Position numbers and translations under genes: made by a program
Origin: JAJOKK01 sp965370555
Lineage (GTDB): Bacteria; Bipolaricaulota; Bipolaricaulia; UBA7950; UBA9294
DNA: 64,000 nt
Direction: 5' to 3'
Assembly: GCA_965370555.1 (NCBI GenBank)
Contig: CBDUVB010000006.1
Coordinates: forward strand, 6,875-70,874
Notes under the pieces: model-generated
Database searches by the model: none
Seen by the model: the letters and a program-made list of their open reading frames with translations, nothing else
Told to the model about the DNA's origin: nothing
Shown here: positions 1 to 8,481 of the stretch, piece after piece
How positions within the stretch are numbered: the stretch's first letter is position 1
Layout: each line of letters opens with the position of its first letter

Positions 1-848
1 TCAGTGACGGAGAGATCCGGGTGCGGATTCGCAAGACGGTCCGAGGAGCAGACGTCTTTGTCATCCAACCGACATGCCCACCGGTGAACGATAACTTGAT
101 GGAACTCCTCATCATCATCGACGCCTTGCGCCGAGCCTCCGCGCGCAAGATTATCGCGGTCGTTCCCTATTACGGTTACGCGCGCCAGGACCGGAAACAC
201 ACGGGGCGCGTCCCGATTACGGCTCGGCTCGTTGCAAACTTGATCGAGACCGCTGGGGCTGACCATGGGCTGACGCTCGACCTCCACGCCGGCCAGATAC
301 AGGGGTTCTTCAATATCCCGCTTGACAACCTCGAGGCCGCTCCGGTCTTCGCTCACTATTTCAAAGAGACGGTTAAGGACCCTGAAGAGACGGTGATCGT
401 CTCCCCGGATGCTGGCGGGACGGCGCGTGCACGCCTCCTTGCCGAGCGGGTCAACCTTCCTTTGGCAGTGTTGGAGAAGAGGCGTTCCGCAGATGGTGCG
501 GAGGTGAAGGTGGTCAATGTCATCGGCGAGGTTGAGGGGAAGAGAGCGATCCTCGTTGACGATATCGTCTCTTCCGGGTGTACCCTGATCCGTGGGGCAC
601 AGACCCTCCTCGACCACGGGGCGACCGAGACGTCCGCCTACTGTGCCCACGGGGTCTTCTCTGGAGACGCTCTCGATGCGTTGGTAAACTCCCCCTTGAA
701 AAAGGTAGTCGTAACCAATACCATTTTTCAGCAGCGGGCGGAGAAGAGCGACATTGTAGAGTACATTCCGGTGGGAGAACACCTGGCAAAGACTATCCGC
801 CGGATCTTCGAGAACAAATCTGTCAGCCACCTTTTCCCTCACAATTAG
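1..848 (+). CDS. prs: Ribose-phosphate pyrophosphokinase, 5'-truncated by window edge
   Basis: This cytosolic enzyme makes PRPP from ribose 5-phosphate and ATP for nucleotide, histidine and tryptophan synthesis. The frame is open from base 3 and starts inside the conserved SDGEIRVRI segment, so the true start lies upstream; the GTG at 21 is internal. About 281 residues are present of a usual 310-320. Visible family signatures are GYARQDRK (ATP-site loop), KRRSADGAEV (flexible catalytic loop) and the PRPP-binding loop VDDIVSSGCT, where most family members read VDDIxDTGGT. The gene is followed 18 bases later by rplY and then pth, the prs-ctc-pth order common in bacteria. Identity is secure; only the start is missing. 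Confidence 0.97.
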   Translation, partial: SDGEIRVRIRKTVRGADVFVIQPTCPPVNDNLMELLIIIDALRRASARKIIAVVPYYGYARQDRKHTGRVPITARLVANLIETAGADHGLTLDLHAGQIQGFFNIPLDNLEAAPVFAHYFKETVKDPEETVIVSPDAGGTARARLLAERVNLPLAVLEKRRSADGAEVKVVNVIGEVEGKRAILVDDIVSSGCTLIRGAQTLLDHGATETSAYCAHGVFSGDALDALVNSPLKKVVVTNTIFQQRAEKSDIVEYIPVGEHLAKTIRRIFENKSVSHLFPHN

Positions 849-866
849 TCAGGTTCAGGAGTCGAT

Positions 867-1514
867 ATGTCAACATTGGAAGCAAAGGTACGACCAGTTG
901 GAAAGGCGAATGCCCTGCGCAGGATGGGGTGGATCCCGGCCGTCGTCTATGGGCCGACCATGGAAACGATCTCCATTGCGATCGAGCGCAAGAAGCTACA
1001 GGCCCTCTTCTCTCAGATTACGCGCAGCTCGCACATCGATCTTTCGATCAGCGATCATGCAGATGAGAAGGGTCTCGACGTCTTCGTCAAGCGAACTCAG
1101 TACGATTCGGTCACGGATGAGGTGCTCCACGTCGATTTTTACCATCCCGATACCGAGAAACCACTGCGGCTCCACGTTCCTATCAAGGTTGTAGGGGAGT
1201 CGGTAGGGGTCAAGGCGGGTGGAGTGTTGAACGTCCTTTTTGATACGGTACGCGTACACGGCATGGCCAAGGATATCCCGAGCTTGATCACCCTCGATGC
1301 GAGTGACCTCGATCTAGGGGAGGCAATTCGGGTGAAAGACGTCGATCTTGGCGAGGTGACGCCACTTCTCTCACCGGAACGAGCACTGGTAACGATCGTT
1401 GCCCCACGCGGAATCGAAGTTGAGGAGATCGAGGCCGAAGAAGAACTCCTCGAGGAAGAGACTGAGGGTGAAGAGACTGCTGCTGCCGAGGAGGAGAGCG
1501 AAGAGTCCACGTAA
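867..1514 (+). CDS. rplY: 50S ribosomal protein bL25, CTC/TL5 type
   Basis: This is the 5S rRNA-binding ribosomal protein, long (CTC/TL5) form of 215 residues. The N-terminal 5S-binding domain begins TLEAKVRPVGKANALRRMG, and the C-terminal beta domain covers roughly residues 95-185. The last 25 or so residues are almost entirely Glu with Ala, Ser and Thr, a common acidic tail in this family. The ATG is preceded by a CAGGAG-type ribosome binding site. It sits between prs and pth, with only 10 bases separating its stop from the pth start, so the three are probably cotranscribed. Confidence 0.96.
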   Translation: MSTLEAKVRPVGKANALRRMGWIPAVVYGPTMETISIAIERKKLQALFSQITRSSHIDLSISDHADEKGLDVFVKRTQYDSVTDEVLHVDFYHPDTEKPLRLHVPIKVVGESVGVKAGGVLNVLFDTVRVHGMAKDIPSLITLDASDLDLGEAIRVKDVDLGEVTPLLSPERALVTIVAPRGIEVEEIEAEEELLEEETEGEETAAAEEESEEST

Positions 1515-1524
1515 AGAAGACGGA

Positions 1525-2118
1525 TTGAAGGCCGTCTTCGGACTGGGAAATCCAGGGATTGAGTACGCCCTCACACGGCATAATGTCGGTTTCTCGGTGA
1601 TCGACCTCTACCGCAAGGCACTCTGTCATGGAGAGAAAGGGAGGATCTTATCTTCCTCCCTTGTCTATCAAACCGAGAATCTTCTCCTGATCAAGCCAAT
1701 GACGTACATGAACGCAAGCGGGGAGGCAGTCTCGGCAATTATAGATCGGTTCAAGCTCGCTTTTCCTGACGTGCTAATCATCTACGACGACCTCGATCTG
1801 CCCCTCGGGCGGATGCGAATCCTCCCCAAAGGCGGCGCAGGAACGCACAAAGGGATGCTCTCCATCCTCGAAGTTCTTGGAACGGAGGCTATACCACGGT
1901 TGCGGATCGGTATTGGTGTGGAATCGAGATCTCAGGATACGGTTGACTACGTCCTTGGCCGTTTCATGCCCCGTGAATGGGAGGAACTTACCCCGATCCT
2001 CGAACGGAGCGTCGATGCAATTGAGGCCTTTCGCACTCAGGATATCGATACGGTGATGACCCGTTTCAACCAACGGGGGCCCGCAGTTGTGAACGACGGT
2101 GGGGACACTATACTTTAA
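1525..2118 (+). CDS. pth: Peptidyl-tRNA hydrolase
   Basis: This enzyme releases tRNA from prematurely dropped peptidyl-tRNA. I chose the TTG at 1525 because it begins exactly at the conserved KAVFGLGNPGIEY N-terminus and gives 197 residues, the usual Pth length. The longer open frame upstream runs inside rplY and is not Pth-like. Conserved signatures are the GLGNPG-Y-TRHNVGF N-terminus with its catalytic His, KPMTYMNASG, and YDDLDLPLGRMR. The ribosome binding site is weak (AAAGAAGA), so translation may be coupled to rplY. clpC follows after 32 bases. Confidence 0.94.
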   Translation: MKAVFGLGNPGIEYALTRHNVGFSVIDLYRKALCHGEKGRILSSSLVYQTENLLLIKPMTYMNASGEAVSAIIDRFKLAFPDVLIIYDDLDLPLGRMRILPKGGAGTHKGMLSILEVLGTEAIPRLRIGIGVESRSQDTVDYVLGRFMPREWEELTPILERSVDAIEAFRTQDIDTVMTRFNQRGPAVVNDGGDTIL

Positions 2119-2150
2119 AGACTAAAAGAGGTTTTTCTTAGGAGGCGCAG

Positions 2151-4568
2151 ATGTACGATCGGTTCTCGCGTGAGTCGATGGAGATCATTGCGATCTCTCA
2201 GGAAGAAGCAGAGGAGTGGCGCCACAGCTATGTGGGGACCGAACACCTTCTTCTTGCCTTCTTGAAGGTAAAAGGAGGCGATGTTCAGCGCTTCCTGACC
2301 TCCCACGGGACGACCTATGACAAGGTGGCGGCCCTGTTGGAATCGGAGAAGGGACACGGAGAGGTACGCCTCTCCGCCGACGACCTTGAGCCGACCCCCC
2401 GCCTGAAGCACGTGATGAAGATCAGCTTCGAGGAGGCGCGCCGCGCTGGGTTGAACACGATCCGCCCCGAGCACCTGTTGATGGGTATGTTGCGCGAAGG
2501 GGAAGGGACCGGGGCGGCGATCCTCCTCCACCTGGGACTCGATCTCAACAAGACCCGCGCGTACTTCCTCCCCTCTGCCGGGGTGGGGATGGCTCTCCGT
2601 TCCTCCCGTCGTCCGCAGAAAAAGGGGGACCTCTCCGATTTCGGCCGTAACCTGATCGAGGAGGCCGCAGCCGGGAGACTTGATCCGGTGATCGGCCGTG
2701 ACGAGGAGATGGAACGGATCATCCAGACACTCACCCGGAGGAAGAAGAATAACCCCGTACTGATCGGTGAATCCGGGGTGGGGAAGACAGCGATCGTCGA
2801 AGGTCTAGCGCAGAGGATCGCGGATGGAGACGTCCCCTCGCTCCTCCGCTCCAAGGAGATCCTCGAACTGGATATGGCGTCGATAGTTGCCGGCACTAAG
2901 TACCGTGGGGAGTTCGAGCAACGGCTGAAAACGTTGATCAATCAGGTGATGGAGTCCAATAATATCATCCTCTTCCTCGACGAGATGCAGACAGTTGTCG
3001 GTGCCGGTGGGGCCGAAGGGGCGATCGACGCCTCCTCGATCCTGAAGCCGCCTCTCGCCTCCGGGGCGCTACAGTGCATCGGGACGGCTACCCTTGACGA
3101 GTATCGCAAATCGGTGGAGAAGGACCCCGCTCTAAAACGACGATTTAAGACGATCCTCGTAGAGGAACCAACGGTTGAGGCGACGGTCAAGATCTTAGAA
3201 GGGCTGCGCCCTCATTACGAAAGGCACCATGGGGTCACTATTACCGATGATGCTCTCTATCAAGCTGCCCGCCTCTCCGATCGCTATGTGACCGATCAGT
3301 TCCTCCCTGACAAGGCGATCGACCTAATCGACGAGACCGCGGCCCGGATCAAGCTTCAGAGCTCCCTCCTTCCCGATGACCTGCGAGAATTACTGGCGGA
3401 TATGAACGACCTCGATGAGCAGGAGCACCAGGCGGTCAGCGTGCAGGAGTACGAGACCGCGGCCCAGCTGCGTGACCAAAAGAAGGATGTTGCCCGCGCG
3501 ATCGACCATACAGGCAAAAATTCATTTAAGGCAACCGACCTGCAGGCGACTGGAAAGGATATTGCCCAGGTCGTCTCCATGTGGACCGGTGTGCCTATCG
3601 GCCATGTGCAGGAGAAAGAGACGATTCGATTGGTCCACATGGAAGAGAAGATCCACGAGCGACTGATCGGCCAGGGCGATGCGGTGGAGGCGATCTCACG
3701 CTCGATCCGTCGCGCCTACGCCGGGGTGAAGAACCCGCGGCGGCCAGTCGGCGTCTTCATGTTCCTTGGCCCGACCGGGGTGGGGAAGACCGAGCTCTCC
3801 AAGACCTTGGCCGAGTTCTTGTTCGGGGATGAGGATGCACTGATCCGCGTCGATATGTCAGAGTATATGGAGCGTTTTTCCGTATCTCGCCTCACCGGGG
3901 CCCCTCCGGGATACGTCGGTTACGAGGAGGCCGGCGAGCTGACGGAAAAGGTCCGCCACCGCCCCTATTCGGTGATCCTGTTCGATGAGATCGAAAAGGC
4001 ACACCACGACGTGTTCAACATCCTACTGCAGGTGATGGAGGACGGGATCCTCACCGATTCACAAGGAAGGAGGATAGACTTCCGCAACACCGTCCTTATC
4101 ATGACCTCGAACGTGGGGAGCGAGATGATCACCGACCGAGACACCCTTGGGTTCAGCGACACCGAGGTCGATTCCGCGGAGTCCTACCAGGGTATGAAAG
4201 ATAGGGTGTTAGGTGAAGTGCACAAGTCATTCCGCCCGGAGTTCATGAACAGGCTCGACGACCTGATCGTCTTCCATCAGTTGACAAAAGATCAGGTATT
4301 GGAGATCGCCGACCTTATGCTCGGTGAGTTGAAGGAGCGCCTGTTGGAGGAGCACGGGATCACTCTCACCTTTGATAACTCAGCGAACGAGGTCTTGATC
4401 GAGAAGGGTTACGATGCAAGATACGGCGCCCGCCCGATGCGCCGCACGATCGAACGTCTGATCGAGAACCCGATCTCGGAGCTGATCCTTTCAGGGACGT
4501 TCGGCCGCGGCTCGGTTATTCTCGCTGCGGCGGATGGGGAGGAAATAGCGTTCTCCAAAGGGGAGTAG
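2151..4568 (+). CDS. clpC: AAA+ unfoldase ClpC, ATPase partner of ClpP
   Basis: This cytosolic unfoldase feeds proteins to the ClpP protease. The 805 residues contain an N-terminal Clp repeat domain (about 1-140), AAA module D1 with Walker A GESGVGKT at 206-213 and Walker B ILFLDEMQ near 272-280, a UVR-like middle segment near 430-460 (EYETAAQLRDQKKD), and D2 with Walker A GPTGVGKT near 541-548. The UVR motif and length distinguish ClpC from ClpB. Family members usually have DEIH at the D1 Walker B; DEMQ here is a mild variant. A strong AGGAGG site precedes the ATG. No ctsR, mcsA or mcsB lies beside it; radA follows after one base, as in Firmicutes clpC operons. Confidence 0.96.
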   Translation: MYDRFSRESMEIIAISQEEAEEWRHSYVGTEHLLLAFLKVKGGDVQRFLTSHGTTYDKVAALLESEKGHGEVRLSADDLEPTPRLKHVMKISFEEARRAGLNTIRPEHLLMGMLREGEGTGAAILLHLGLDLNKTRAYFLPSAGVGMALRSSRRPQKKGDLSDFGRNLIEEAAAGRLDPVIGRDEEMERIIQTLTRRKKNNPVLIGESGVGKTAIVEGLAQRIADGDVPSLLRSKEILELDMASIVAGTKYRGEFEQRLKTLINQVMESNNIILFLDEMQTVVGAGGAEGAIDASSILKPPLASGALQCIGTATLDEYRKSVEKDPALKRRFKTILVEEPTVEATVKILEGLRPHYERHHGVTITDDALYQAARLSDRYVTDQFLPDKAIDLIDETAARIKLQSSLLPDDLRELLADMNDLDEQEHQAVSVQEYETAAQLRDQKKDVARAIDHTGKNSFKATDLQATGKDIAQVVSMWTGVPIGHVQEKETIRLVHMEEKIHERLIGQGDAVEAISRSIRRAYAGVKNPRRPVGVFMFLGPTGVGKTELSKTLAEFLFGDEDALIRVDMSEYMERFSVSRLTGAPPGYVGYEEAGELTEKVRHRPYSVILFDEIEKAHHDVFNILLQVMEDGILTDSQGRRIDFRNTVLIMTSNVGSEMITDRDTLGFSDTEVDSAESYQGMKDRVLGEVHKSFRPEFMNRLDDLIVFHQLTKDQVLEIADLMLGELKERLLEEHGITLTFDNSANEVLIEKGYDARYGARPMRRTIERLIENPISELILSGTFGRGSVILAAADGEEIAFSKGE

Positions 4569-4569
4569 A

Positions 4570-5916
4570 GTGGGCTTTAGGTGTAGCCAGTGCGGCTATC
4601 AATCGGTAAAGTGGCTCGGCCGCTGCCCGAATTGTGGCGAGTGGGACACCTTGCTCCCCCTTACCAAAGAGAGTAAAGATGGTCATGAGAGCTCCTCATG
4701 GATCGGCGAGGAGCTTCTTCCCATCAGCCAGATCGACCTAGGAAAGGTCGAGCGCCTGACGACCGGAATCAACGAGATCGATCGCTTGTTGGGGGGTGGA
4801 CTCGTCCCTGGTTCCGTGATCCTTTTCGGGGGAGAGCCCGGGGTGGGGAAATCGACCCTCCTCCTACAGGTGGCCCAGGAACTTGCTACGCGCTACGGGA
4901 ATATCCTCTATATCTCGGGCGAGGAGTCGGCAGCGCAGATCAAGCTGCGGGCGAGTCGGCTAGAGGTAACAGACGATCACCTTTACGTCCTCTCCGAACA
5001 GAAGCTGAGACTCATTCTCGCCGCAGTCGAGCAAGTGTCGCCACATATCCTGATCGTCGACTCGATTCAGACGACCCTCTCTGCAGATGTTCCCGGCGAG
5101 GCAGGGAGCATACGGCAGATGCGGGAGACGAGCGCCGAGTTGACCCGCCTTACAAAGGCGCGCAAGATGACGACTTTCCTCGTGGGACATATTACGAAAG
5201 GGGGAGCGTTTGCTGGACCAAAGACGGTCGAGCACCTGGTCGATGTCGCGCTCTACCTCGAGGGGAGCCGGGGAGAAGACGTGCGGATCCTCCGGTCGGT
5301 GAAGAACCGGTTCGGCGCGACGAATGAGATCGTTGTCTTCCAGATGCAGTCCAGCGGGTTGAGGGCGATCACCGACCCGTCCCGCTTCTTTCTCGAAGAG
5401 CACCAGGCAGAGTCCCGCGTGGGGACCGTCGTCGTTCCTGTTCTCGAAGGGACGAGGCCGATCCTGGTGGAGCTGCAAGCCCTGGTCTCACCGACAGGGG
5501 GTTATGGCACACCACAGCGCCGCTGCACAGGTTTGGATTACAACCGGGTGTTGTTGCTGTTAGCGGTCATCGAACGCCAACTTGGGGTGCACACCGGTGG
5601 TGCCGATGTCTACCTGAGCATCGCCGGAGGATTGGAGACCCGGGAACGCGCACTCGACCTAGGGGTCGTTGCGGCGGTCATCTCCAGCCTCCGCAACCGC
5701 CCCCTTCCCAAGCGGACCGTTGTCATTGGAGAGGTCGGTCTCTCCGGAGAGGTGCGTGGGGTGAAGAAACTGCGCGAGCGGATCACCGAGGCAGGAAAAC
5801 TCGGTTACGAACAGGTGATCATTCCAGCGAAAGGGAAACCTTCCTCGCGAACAAAGGTGGAGGTAGTTCCGGTGGCAACGATCAACGAAGCGATGGACGC
5901 ACTAGCGCTCGGGTAG
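4570..5916 (+). CDS. radA: DNA repair protein RadA (Sms)
   Basis: RadA is a RecA-like ATPase that assists branch migration during recombinational repair. The GTG start lies one base after the clpC stop and gives 448 residues. An N-terminal four-cysteine zinc finger (CSQCGYQ and CPNCGEW) is followed by a RecA-like core with Walker A GEPGVGKST near residue 95, the RadA-specific KNRFG motif near 244, and a C-terminal Lon-protease-like domain. All key motifs are intact. The clpC-radA pairing suggests cotranscription. A repeat-rich intergenic element starts right after the stop. Confidence 0.96.
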   Translation: MGFRCSQCGYQSVKWLGRCPNCGEWDTLLPLTKESKDGHESSSWIGEELLPISQIDLGKVERLTTGINEIDRLLGGGLVPGSVILFGGEPGVGKSTLLLQVAQELATRYGNILYISGEESAAQIKLRASRLEVTDDHLYVLSEQKLRLILAAVEQVSPHILIVDSIQTTLSADVPGEAGSIRQMRETSAELTRLTKARKMTTFLVGHITKGGAFAGPKTVEHLVDVALYLEGSRGEDVRILRSVKNRFGATNEIVVFQMQSSGLRAITDPSRFFLEEHQAESRVGTVVVPVLEGTRPILVELQALVSPTGGYGTPQRRCTGLDYNRVLLLLAVIERQLGVHTGGADVYLSIAGGLETRERALDLGVVAAVISSLRNRPLPKRTVVIGEVGLSGEVRGVKKLRERITEAGKLGYEQVIIPAKGKPSSRTKVEVVPVATINEAMDALALG

Positions 5917-5919
5917 GAA

Positions 5920-6050
5920 GATTGAGCGATTGAATGATCGGATGATTGAGTGATTGAGTGATCGGATCATCGGGAGAATGGACGATTGAACGAGCGGAAG
6001 ATTAATGCATAAGGAATCGCTAAATCATTTAATCACTCAATCACTAAATA
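5920..6050. repeat. Intergenic inverted repeat of degenerate TTGAGTGATTGA units
   Basis: Between radA and the phosphorylase gene, the left part holds several GATTGAGTGA-like units and the right part holds their complements. AGTGATTGAGTGAT at 5949-5962 pairs exactly with ATCACTCAATCACT at 6032-6045, so the region could fold into a long imperfect hairpin. Related units occur at 22676-22721 and 55913-56045. No ORF is present. It may be a REP- or MITE-like dispersed element; function unknown. Confidence 0.75.
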
Positions 6051-6066
6051 GATCTAGGGGGGAACA

Positions 6067-6894
6067 ATGAACGATACTCGCATGGAGACGTTGGAGAAGG
6101 CGGTCGCCGCGCTCAAGGTGCGACTCCCGAAAAAACCAGAGGTTGCGCTTGTGCTCGGATCGGGCCTCTCCGAGGCGTTCGGTATTCCTGAGGGAGGAGT
6201 GCGCATCCAATGGGGAGAGATCCCTGGATTTCCGCTTCCGACCGTGGCCGGACACAGCGGAGAATTCTGGGCCGGGGAGATCCACGGGAAGATGGTCCTC
6301 GTCCAGCGAGGACGGACACATTTCTACGAGGGCTACTCCTTGGATGAGGTCGTTTTTGCCACGCGGCTCTTCGCCCTCCTCGGGATCAAGACTCTCATCG
6401 TGACCAACGCTTCAGGAGCGATCAACCGCGAGTACTCTGCTGGGGATCTTGTACTTATCTCCGATCACATCAACATGTTGGGAGAAAACCCATTACGCGG
6501 AAGTAACCTGGATAGACTCGGACCGCGTTTCTCCGACATGTCCGCCGCCTACAGCCCACGCCTGCGCACACTGGCCAAAGATACAGCAAAAGAGGAGAAG
6601 ATTGCGCTGCGAGAAGGAGTATACCTTGCCGCACTCGGACCTTCTTACGAGACCCCAGCCGAGATTCGTGCCTTTCGCGCCCTGGGAGCAGACCTTGTAG
6701 GAATGTCGACCGTTCCCGAGGTGATCGTCGCCGCACACGCCGGCATGGAGGTCCTCGGGATCTCCTGTGCGACGAACCTCGCCGCGGGAGTCGATCCTGA
6801 GGCATCTCTTTCCCATGAGGAAGTGATCGAGACGACCCGGCGCGTGGGAAAGACGATGCGACGGCTGTTGCTCGCGGTGATCGATCAACTGTAG
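6067..6894 (+). CDS. punA: Purine nucleoside phosphorylase, trimeric PNP/MTAP family
   Basis: This enzyme splits purine nucleosides with phosphate into a free base and (deoxy)ribose 1-phosphate in nucleoside salvage. The 275-residue protein has family length and signatures: the phosphate loop LGSGLSEAFG near residue 31, the GHSGEF segment, TNASGAINREYSAGDLVLISDHIN, and the purine-site region GPSYETPAEIRAFRALGADLVGMSTVPE. These features match the low-molecular-mass PNP class rather than hexameric DeoD. The ATG follows a GGGGGGAAC ribosome binding site just after the repeat element. It appears to be a single-gene unit. Confidence 0.94.
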   Translation: MNDTRMETLEKAVAALKVRLPKKPEVALVLGSGLSEAFGIPEGGVRIQWGEIPGFPLPTVAGHSGEFWAGEIHGKMVLVQRGRTHFYEGYSLDEVVFATRLFALLGIKTLIVTNASGAINREYSAGDLVLISDHINMLGENPLRGSNLDRLGPRFSDMSAAYSPRLRTLAKDTAKEEKIALREGVYLAALGPSYETPAEIRAFRALGADLVGMSTVPEVIVAAHAGMEVLGISCATNLAAGVDPEASLSHEEVIETTRRVGKTMRRLLLAVIDQL

Positions 6895-6990
6895 ACAGTG
6901 TGCAGTAGTTCTTTCGGGCTTCGATGCTTCTTAACAGCTTATCTACACTAAAGCAGTGAAGAATCAAAAAAAATAGCGGTGTTGCGTGCC

Positions 6991-7018
6991 TTGCATCGCT
7001 TAAGTCCCTCTGTATAAT
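6991..7018 (+). promoter_or_regulatory. Sigma70-type promoter of the first gdh gene
   Basis: TTGCAT at 6991-6996 and a perfect TATAAT at 7013-7018 are separated by 16 bases. They lie about 80 bases upstream of the glutamate dehydrogenase start, and no better promoter is visible in the 206-base gap. Confidence 0.7.
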
Positions 7019-7100
7019 CTCGCCGCCGCGATAGGGGTAGGGGCCTTCCCCAGCCCTTTGCAGCGGCGAATCGTTTTGACGACTTTAGGAGGTCGTAGAT

Positions 7101-8357
7101 ATGGCCAATGGCCCAACGTTGAACCCGTTTGAGATTTCCCAACGGCAACTGGATAAATCGGCGGAGAAACTCAATCTCGATCCGAGCGTGCACGCGCTTC
7201 TGCGCGAGCCGATGCGCACCCTCGAGGTTCACTTTCCCGTCAAGATGGACGATGGAACGACGAAGATGTTCACCGGGTTTCGTGTGCAGTACAACGATGC
7301 ACGCGGTCCCACAAAGGGCGGTCTCCGCTTTCACCCGGAGGAGACGATCGACACTGTAAGGGCACTTGCGGCGTGGATGACGTGGAAGTGCGCCGTAGTC
7401 GACATCCCGTACGGTGGAAGCAAAGGTGGGGTAATCTGCAACCCTAAGGAACTCTCCACCGAAGAATTGGAACGCCTCTCCCGCGGTTACATCCGTGCCA
7501 TCGGTCGCTTCATTGGTCCAGAGCGGGATATTCCGGCACCGGATGTCTATACAACGCCGCAGATCATGGCCTGGATGATGGATGAGTACTCCAAGATAGT
7601 CGGGTACAACGCGCCAGGGGTCCTCACCGGGAAACCGATCCCACTTGGGGGATCGCTTGGGCGTGGCGATGCTACCGCTCGTGGTGCTGTTTACACGATC
7701 CTCGAAGCTGCCAAGGTGATCGGCCTCAACCTGAAGGGTGCGACCGTCGCCGTGCAGGGGTACGGAAACGCCGGTTACTTCGCTGCGAAACTGATGGAAG
7801 AGCTCGCAGGGAGCAAGGTTGTAGCTGTCACAGATTCGCGCGGTGGAGCATACTCAGCTGATGGCATCGACCCCGAGGCGGCGTTTCAATACAAGAAGGA
7901 GACCGGGTCTGTTTCCGGATTTACCGGTGCGAAGGCGATCAGCAACGCAGAGATCCTCGAACTCGACGTGGACGTGCTGATCCCCGCGGCGATCGAAAAC
8001 GTAATCACCGAGAAGAACGCTGGTAATATCAAGGCGAAGATCATCGCCGAGGCGGCGAACGGACCGACCACCCCTGAGGCGGATGAGATCCTTTACAAGG
8101 CTGGGAAGTACATCATTCCTGACTTCCTGTGCAATGCTGGCGGTGTAACCGTCTCCTACTTCGAGTGGGTACAGAACATCGGTGGATACTACTGGACTTT
8201 GGAGGACGTGCATGCGCGGCTGCAGGAGAAGATGATCCTCGCGTTCCATGACGTTCACGAGATGGCGCAGAAGAACAACGTCGACAACCGCACCGCGGCG
8301 TACATGGTCTCGGTTCAGCGGGTTGCCGAAGTGATGCGCCTGCGCGGTTGGGTCTAG
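7101..8357 (+). CDS. gdhA: Glutamate dehydrogenase, first of two paralogues
   Basis: This enzyme interconverts glutamate and 2-oxoglutarate plus ammonia using NAD(P). The 418-residue length is typical of the hexameric class found in many bacteria and archaea. The substrate domain contains KGGLRFHP and the catalytic-lysine segment PYGGSKGGV. The Rossmann domain has VAVQGYGNAGYFAAK, and the C-terminus has the conserved AANGPTTPEAD and SYFEWVQN segments. A strong AGGAGG site, a clear promoter and a terminator make this a well-defined single-gene unit. A second gdh lies 1.9 kb downstream at 10242. The protein normally has GxGNVG in the Rossmann turn; here it is GYGNAG. Coenzyme preference cannot be read from the sequence with confidence. 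Confidence 0.96.
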   Translation: MANGPTLNPFEISQRQLDKSAEKLNLDPSVHALLREPMRTLEVHFPVKMDDGTTKMFTGFRVQYNDARGPTKGGLRFHPEETIDTVRALAAWMTWKCAVVDIPYGGSKGGVICNPKELSTEELERLSRGYIRAIGRFIGPERDIPAPDVYTTPQIMAWMMDEYSKIVGYNAPGVLTGKPIPLGGSLGRGDATARGAVYTILEAAKVIGLNLKGATVAVQGYGNAGYFAAKLMEELAGSKVVAVTDSRGGAYSADGIDPEAAFQYKKETGSVSGFTGAKAISNAEILELDVDVLIPAAIENVITEKNAGNIKAKIIAEAANGPTTPEADEILYKAGKYIIPDFLCNAGGVTVSYFEWVQNIGGYYWTLEDVHARLQEKMILAFHDVHEMAQKNNVDNRTAAYMVSVQRVAEVMRLRGWV

Positions 8358-8389
8358 CCCATCTGTTGAGCAAACCGGAAATGAATATG

Positions 8390-8431
8390 AGGCGGGCCTC
8401 TAACAAGAAGAGACAGGCCCGCCTTTTGTTT
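8390..8431 (+). terminator. Intrinsic terminator after gdhA
   Basis: A perfect 10-bp stem (AGGCGGGCCT at 8390-8399 with AGGCCCGCCT at 8415-8424) and a 15-base loop are followed by TTTGTTT. It lies 33 bases after the gdhA stop. Confidence 0.92.
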
Positions 8432-8443
8432 CTGAGCGTAGGC

Positions 8444-8472
8444 TTGCCAAGCAAACCCTATAGGTCTAAAAT
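8444..8472 (+). promoter_or_regulatory. Promoter of the Crp/Fnr-like gene, nearly leaderless
   Basis: TTGCCA at 8444-8449 and TAAAAT at 8467-8472 have a 17-base spacer. The start codon is at 8482, so transcription would start only a few bases before the ATG. No purine-rich ribosome binding site is visible between them. Confidence 0.6.
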
Positions 8473-8481
8473 GCAGATAGA

